In this document: positions 57,892-64,000 of the stretch, in pieces
Numbering within the stretch: the first letter of the stretch is position 1
Layout of the letters: every line of letters begins with the position of its first letter
Assembly: GCA_003049485.1 (NCBI GenBank)
Contig: PYST01000001.1
Coordinates: 248,001 to 312,000 of the forward strand
Direction: 5' to 3'
Length of the DNA: 64,000 nt
Source: Ophioceras dolichostomum
Taxonomy: Eukaryota > Ascomycota > Sordariomycetes > Magnaporthales > Ophioceraceae
The notes under the pieces: model-generated
Told to the model about the DNA's origin: nothing
The model's input: the letters and a program-made list of their open reading frames with translations, nothing else
Databases searched by the model: none
Program-made: the position numbers and the translations under genes

Positions 57892-59323
57892 TTTTGATTG
57901 TTGACAAGCACTACGACCCCGCCCCCTCGCGCAGCTGTGAGTTGAGTCGTGGCGAACCACACTCAAATTTGCAACCAACGGACAGCGAACTTCCCCTCTC
58001 TGAGGGCTGCTGCAACTTTGACGCAGTAGAGTGTTCGTTGGGCCGCCGGAGGTGGCAAGCTAGTTCATCTTTGGGCTGATGCAGCAGTAGACTCAGACGA
58101 AACTCTGACGGAAGCAGCCAGCGTGGCCAACGAGCCAACCAGACCACTTGGATACCGACAACGCGATCTGCGTGCCCGATCAGCTCGCACGAAAAAAAGA
58201 GGGATGAAATTCCGATGCCGGATGATAAAATCTAGGAAGACGGGCGGGGATTGGACACCCCAGGAACCGACGCCAGAGGCGGTCTGACCTGACACTAACT
58301 GGGAAGCTCAACAGACGGGCTCATCGAGGCAACACCAGATGTGGGATTGTGGCCGACACGGATCTCTTTGACAACAGGGACCACGCTGCTTTGCCCTGAC
58401 CGAAAATCAGGGGACTGCCTGAATCGAAAATTTCTGCTGATCGGTTGAGCCGAGGGGAAACACGGAGGCCCCTGTCAGGCCTGCTGGCCCACACAAGACT
58501 GAACCATTGTGCTAGGTAGCCATGAATGACGGGTGCGAAAAGAAACAAATTGGAGTCTTAGGAAACGAACTCCCAAGGTCTAGAAAGACCGATCGTTGGG
58601 TGCTTTTCTCTTCCAGCAAATAAGACATCATTGTTGGACCAACAGTTCAATGTAGTGGCTTAGAGTCCGATTGGAGTCGCCATCCATCCGAATTCATTCG
58701 CCATGTGCAAGCGATGGGCGATATCAATGGTGGGGAAAATGTGGAGGAGGGGCAGGCGAAAGCCGGGTCCGAGGCCAGCTTCGCACTGTCTCACTCGCCG
58801 TGGCGTACTCAGTCGATCCAAGTGTCCAGCAATCGGCAAGCGAGATCTGACACTGTATCAAGACAGGCTCTTTGCCGAGATGTCACAAAGAGCAGACAAG
58901 AGGGGCACGTGAGCACACGTTAATCCCTGACTTTCGTCAGGAATCAGTGGTTCAGAGAATTCGAGCTTTGTAGACGCTCCCTTGATGTTGGCCAAATCTT
59001 CGAGTTGTCAGCGCCCAACCCACTGTATTGTGATGTTCATTGGGACCAGTCCCCAATTCTGTGGTTTTGGTTGCAATGTTACGATGTACTTGCTGGCAGT
59101 TTATCGATAGCTTGGTAGCTTAGTTGGGTGGCTGCGCTACGATTGGCTGCAAGCCACCCTGGCCCGCCTTCCAAAAGGAAAATTTCAGCTTTCAGACGCC
59201 TTGCGTTCACAAGGCTGACAAGAAAAAAAAAATTAATCGGCTCCGATGTGTCTCTACGATAGGTCTGAGGTGTCGCATGAAGATGACTGCTAGGACTGTC
59301 CCTCCATTCATTTAATTTCCCAC
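57892..59323. promoter_or_regulatory. Divergent promoter region of vip1 and utp21
   Basis: 1.4 kb between divergent starts. An A-rich run at 59221–59233 and moderate AT enrichment near utp21 are visible. No supported coding sequence in between. Confidence 0.5.
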
Positions 59324-62300
59324 ATGTCCCGAGATAGAAGCCTCGGAGTCGACATGCCGCACTCAGACCGCGACGGTCCTCTCGTCAAGAGGCAGAAGCG
59401 GGATGTCGCTGTCGCAGAGGGGGGGGCGCACGCCGCGCCACGAGGCTCAAAGATATTTGCACCCTTCCGTGTAAGTCGAGATTTTCCGCCTCAAATATGC
59501 TGCCCGCCCACCAGCCAGCCCATCTATGTGCACGCATATCGGACACTTCGCATATCTCCTGGCTAACCTAGATTGGACTTTCTCCCTTTTTAGACTGTCG
59601 GCCTCGTGAATCCCACCGAGGTCCCCTTCACCTCGACGCCCCGCGGCAAGACTACGTTCCAAATCACGACCAGCGTTGGCCGATGCCTCCACACCTACGA
59701 TCTAAAGCGAGGTCTCAATTTGGTCTTCGTCACCCGGCCGCAAACACCCGCCGATATCACGGCAACCTTCGCTTGGGGCGACCAAGTCTTCGCCGCGTGG
59801 GGCGACTCTGGAGCGAAAACGGGAGGGCCGCAAGGACTATGGGTCTTCCAGAGGGGCAAAAAGGTGGCCGAGCTCGAGCTGCCGGCTAACCTCAACCAAC
59901 CTCTCCGCCAGATCCTGGTGTTTGGGTCATGGGTGGCGGCTTGCACCCTCACAAGAATCGAGGTGTGGAAGACAGGCGGCGGCGCGTTCGAGCACTACAC
60001 GACGCTCTACTCCATGGTTTCAAGCAAAGGTGGAAACACGTTGACGGGCGGCATCCGAAACATGCCAACCTATCTAAACAAAATCTTCGCCGGCCGGAAG
60101 GACGGCTGGGTCGAAATCTGGAACGTCAGCACTGGAAAGCTCATCTACACTATCTTGCCACCATGGCCGAACGCGGGGGCGGTTACGTGCCTGGAACCCA
60201 CACCAGCGCTCTCTATGCTTGCAATTGCATACTCGAGGGGACCTGTGGTCATCCATAATGTCCTGACCGACAAGCCCGTGCTGCTGCTAAAAGCGGGAAC
60301 CGAAGACGCGCCCGTCAGCACAATTTCGTTCCGCACCGACGGGAGGGGTGCCGGCCAGACTGGCGACAAAGATGGCGTCATGGCGACCGCTACAGAAAAG
60401 AGTGGTGACATAACATTCTGGGATTTGAACAAGGGCGGGCGGATTATGAGCGTGCTCCGGGGCGCGCACAACCCTCCCTTGCACGATGGTAAGACTGTGC
60501 GAGGTGGCATCGGCAAGATCGAGTTCCTCCCCGGCCAGCACGTCATTCTCACCAGCGGGTTGGACAATTCTCTCAAGTCCTGGATCTTCGACGAGGCCGC
60601 ATTCTCGCCGGTCCCACGAGTCCTCCATTCCCGGAGTGGGCACGCCGCGCCCGTCACCTGTCTGCAGTTCCTACCGTCTGACTTCGACGGCGCTGATGCG
60701 GGGAACAAGTGGCTGATTAGCGGCGGCCTTGATCGGAGTCTCTGGGGCTGGAGTTTGCGCCGCGATGGCCAAAGCACAGAGCTCAGCCAGGGCCAGCTGC
60801 GCAAGAAGGCCAAGAAATACGGCATCCTGACGAGCAGCGCGCTGAGCCACGGCCCGACCACCACCCTAGACGACCTCAAGGCTCCAGAAATCACCTGCAT
60901 CGCGTCGTCCCTGAATCGGGACGGCGGCATGGGGGCGATCCCTGGTAAGCAACCGACTTGGTCCCACAACAGGAAACCAAACGTGGATGCCGAAATAAGC
61001 GCCATGACCGGCTGGGAGAGCGTGGTCACTGCCCACCGAAATGACCCTCACGCAAGGACCTGGTTCTGGGGCCGGAAAAGGGCCGGTCGCTGGGCGTTCC
61101 CGACAGGGGACGGGAGCTACGTGTCAACTGTTGCCATCAGCCCCTGCGGAACCTTTGCTCTGGTGGGCTCCGTCGAAGGCGGACTGGACATGTACAACCT
61201 CCAGTCGGGAATGCACCGTCAACGGTTCCCGTCTAAGCTCACGCCCGCGCAGGCCCGACAGCTGAAGGTACAACAGCTGCGTCAAGCCGACAGCGGCCTG
61301 GCTCAGCTGGAGTATAACTCTAAGACAAGTTTTGCACCTGGGACAGGGAGACACAAGAAGGCCGTCACAGGTATCGTTGTGGACTCGATGAACAAGCTCG
61401 TCATCTCGTGCTCGTTGGATGGCACGGTCAAGTTCTGGGATTTCCTCACTGGTTGTCTGCTCGACCAGCTCGACTGGGCGCCGATGACGACCATCACAGG
61501 ATGCAGGTACCATGCCGGCAGCGATCTGGTGGCGTTCTCGTGCGACGACCACTCCATCCGTGTCGTCGACATCGAGACGAAGAAGACCATCCGAGAGTTC
61601 TGGGGCTGCCAGGACACCGTGAACGACTTCTGTTTCTCGAACGATGGGCGGTGGATCGTTGCTGTGAGCCAGGACTCGACCTTGCGCGTCTGGGATCTCC
61701 CGACCAGTCATCTTATTGATGCGGTCAGGCTAGAGCGACCATGTAAGGCTGTAGCGTTCTCTGCTACAGGGGAGCACCTCGCTACTGTTACTGAGGGGGA
61801 GCTGGGAGTCGGCATCTGGACCAACAGGACCCTATATAAGCACGTGCCAACCCGGCAGGTGTCTGAAAAGGAGATGGCTCGCATGTCAGGCCCGACCACG
61901 TCCGGCGAAGGCGGGCAGGGTCTAGTCGACGCCGCGTTCGATGACGACGAGATCAGCCCCAACGAGGAGGACGCCGTCGACACGGGCCTGACTGTTGACC
62001 AACTGAGCGAGGATATTGTTACTCTGAGTCTAGTTCCCAGGAGCAGGTGGCAGACTCTGCTGCATCTGGACCTGATCAAGCAGAGGAATAAACCAAAGGA
62101 GGCACCCAAGGTCCCAGAGAAGGCGCCATTTTTTCTGCCGCCCCTGGGCGATCAGAAGTCTTCTATCCAACAAGATCCAGAGAAAGCTGGTAACTCTGGG
62201 GAAAGCACGGATCCGGCCCGGTCGAGGATTACCGGTCTCGACATGCGCCGGGCTGAGGAAGCCTTCACAGCCAAGCTGCGCGCAGGCGCTGCTTCAGGAA

Positions 62301-62725
62301 ACTGTGAGTCTCCCAAACCCAAGACACAAGTATCGTGAGACATTTGGGCGTCGCTAATCTATCCAATAACGATAGATGACGAGTTCCTCGAGCATCTGAA
62401 GGCATTGTCGCCGTCAACGGCAGACATGGAGCTGCGGTCCCTCTCGGGAGCAGCCAGCGATAGTCGCGACGGCAGTGTCAACGAGCTCCTGCACTTCATC
62501 CACGCACTAACGACCAGGCTGGTCGCCCGGCGAGATTACGAGCTGACGCAAGCTTGGATGACGGTTTTCCTCCGGCTGCATTGCGACGAGATCACGGAGG
62601 ATGACAGGCTCCTCGACGCGCTTCAGGCGTGGAAGACACAGCAGGAGCGGGAGAAGGATCGGTTGGACGGCATCGTCGGCTACTGCGGTGGGGTGATCGG
62701 CTTCATAAGAAATCCTCGGGCGTGA
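59324..62725 (+). CDS. utp21: U3 snoRNP / UTP-B subunit Utp21 (WDR36), WD40 protein
   Basis: Three exons: 59324–59470, 59594–62303, 62376–62725 (1,068 residues; phases 0 and 1). Utp21 is part of the UTP-B module of the 90S pre-ribosome and is needed for 18S rRNA processing in the nucleolus. The first junction restores KIFAPFR|TVGLVNPTEVPF, the conserved start of the family, followed by GKTTFQITTSVGRCLHTYDL and RGLNLVFVTRPQTP. Tandem WD40 blades form two propellers up to about residue 780 (GWVEIWNVSTGKL, GDITFWDLNKGGRI, NSLKSWIFD, DGTVKFWDFLTGCLLDQL, DSTLRVWDLPTSHLID). After an acidic linker, the last exons carry the Utp21 C-terminal domain (YDEFLEHLKALSPSTADMEL, LHFIHALTTRLVARRDYELT). A second start at 59354 would shorten the protein by ten residues and is equally possible. 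Confidence 0.96.
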
Positions 62726-64000
62726 AAGGGGCGGTGAGAGTCCAATACAGAAAACGCCGCTAAGCGATGCGGAGCCGGCCCGGCCACTTTGCCTCAAGGA
62801 GACAAACGCAGAGATTCCCAGCCTTCACGCACCGGCTCACCGAGGACTTGACCGGAAAGGCCGACCCGCCCCGCAACGTTGCTCCGTTAGGCTACGGTAG
62901 TCCAGCAAACGAACTCAGAACGAACCAGGTTCCTGGGATCAGCAGAGACATCACAAACAGGCGGGGTATCGGACATAAATCTCCAGTTTCCAGACACGCA
63001 CGACTCGGGTGGAGGAGGACCAGCTTGGCACATGAGATAACGCCATTACACATAGAACGCCATTATACCACCCAAGAAACAGGGAAACAAAGCAAAGCTT
63101 AACTTTGCCAACCTAACCCACAAACTCAAATTGACGGCCTGAAGACATGGACTAGGTGTTTCTACTAGTTGCCAATCCTTCGTCCTTTTACGCTGCGCGA
63201 TTGACATTGATGCCCACTTTCTCCATCCGATGATCGAAAGATCAAGGAGACCCGGTGGCACAACCCAAATAGCCTTTGGGTGCCGCAGGGACGATTCGGC
63301 GGCGTTGAGGTCCTGCTCCGACATGAGGACACCAGACGAGCAATGTCAAAATTTTTACCCATGCCTCCGCTCTCCGCTCTCCGCTTGTCCCCGCTCGCCG
63401 GTGTCTCCTTGCCTCCTGGTTCCTTGCCCTCCTCCTCCCCAACCTCCCCCTGCTCAGGACGGAGTACCCGTGTCTGCTATGCAGACATGCGCTCCTTCCC
63501 ACATGACTTTTCTGGGTCGGTCGGACTACGCGCTGCACTATGACGCTCTTTCCCGACTTTGCGTCTTTTTTTTCTCGATCCTCCCGGGCCAACGGGGGTG
63601 TTCGTCGGTCGCTCGTATGTTCTCCATAGCAAAAAAAGGTATCCACCCCCGCGTCCCACCCAGTTTTACGACATACTCCATGCCGAGGACTACTACTACT
63701 ACGCAGTGCTCAGCGGTCAGGCGACGTTGGTACCTGCCTGAACCTATTTGCACAAAAAAGGAGACGAAAATGCCGACAGGAAAATGCTTTCGCTAGTCTC
63801 GCTCGTGAAAGTCGGGATCCCAAATTGGAGATCAAGCCTGTTGGTCGCATTGTATGCCAGTTTTACTCCTAGAAAATACTTTACGTACAAGGGGGCCGAG
63901 GAAAACATTCTCCTACGATCAGAATATCCACAACCACCACCCTAGCTGCTCCTACAAGTATAGCCGTTACTGTCCTTATCTCTACCTTACCTCGTATCCT
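62726..64000. other. Intergenic sequence to window end, no gene seen
   Basis: 1.3 kb downstream of utp21. CT-rich blocks at about 63360–63440 and a T run at 63567–63574 suggest a neighbouring promoter or UTR, but no frame is supported. Confidence 0.45.

Noticed and set aside
60145..61029. 294-codon minus-strand frame opposite utp21
   Set aside because: Lies wholly within WD40-coding sequence; no ATG context or family likeness.
1..64000. tRNA, rRNA or CRISPR features
   Set aside because: Scanned by eye for B-box-like GGTTCRANNCC, rRNA-like blocks and regularly spaced direct repeats; none found. A covariance-model search would be decisive.

Overview
The window is nuclear DNA from a filamentous ascomycete (Pezizomycotina; the gene content and base composition look most like Sordariomycetes, but I cannot name a genus). 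Reasons: short GT–AG introns with CTAAC-type branch sites, CT-rich gene starts, moderate-to-high GC, and single-copy fungal housekeeping genes mixed with typical accessory genes (a fungal NLR, a family PL4 rhamnogalacturonan lyase, an MFS transporter). I found no rRNA, tRNA, CRISPR array or intact transposon.

Layout. 0–5 kb: 3' part of the scavenger decapping enzyme DcpS (+), whose coding end overlaps the end of a convergent GILT-like thiol reductase gene (-); then an atypical hexokinase (+). 5–10 kb: a DEDD-type exonuclease-like protein (-) and a vacuolar-type MFS transporter (-). 11–20 kb is a core housekeeping block: splicing factor Cdc5/Cef1 (-) divergent from the COMPASS subunit Bre2/Ash2 (+), a fungal membrane protein of unknown function (-) and the SMC5/6 subunit Nse1 (-). 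20–26.5 kb is gene-poor, with one small Cys-containing gene (+) and a multi-exon gene that looks broken (-). 26.5–30.6 kb holds a 1,305-residue NLR-like protein (lipase-like hydrolase + NACHT + ankyrin repeats + acidic repeat tail). 30.8–37.2 kb: histidinol-phosphatase (-), acetamidase/formamidase (-) and an eight-exon PL4 rhamnogalacturonan lyase (+). 37.2–52.5 kb is a 15.3-kb stretch between convergent genes with almost no credible coding sequence; it holds short tandem repeats, a G-quadruplex motif, many TACCTA-type boxes and one possible 53-residue Cys-rich gene. 52.5–62.7 kb: inositol pyrophosphate kinase Vip1/Asp1 (-) divergent from the ribosome-biogenesis WD40 protein Utp21 (+). The last 1.3 kb shows nothing.

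Exon structures were built by hand: each junction was chosen because it joins frames in phase, uses GT/GC–AG sites and restores a family-like protein. The most interesting items are the NLR with its repeat-encoded tail, the 15-kb gene desert, the coding-strand overlap of dcpS and the GILT gene, several very small exons (18, 25, 26, 27 and 39 nt), one GC–AG intron, and the TACCTA boxes that occur between genes and in introns but not in the coding exons I examined.
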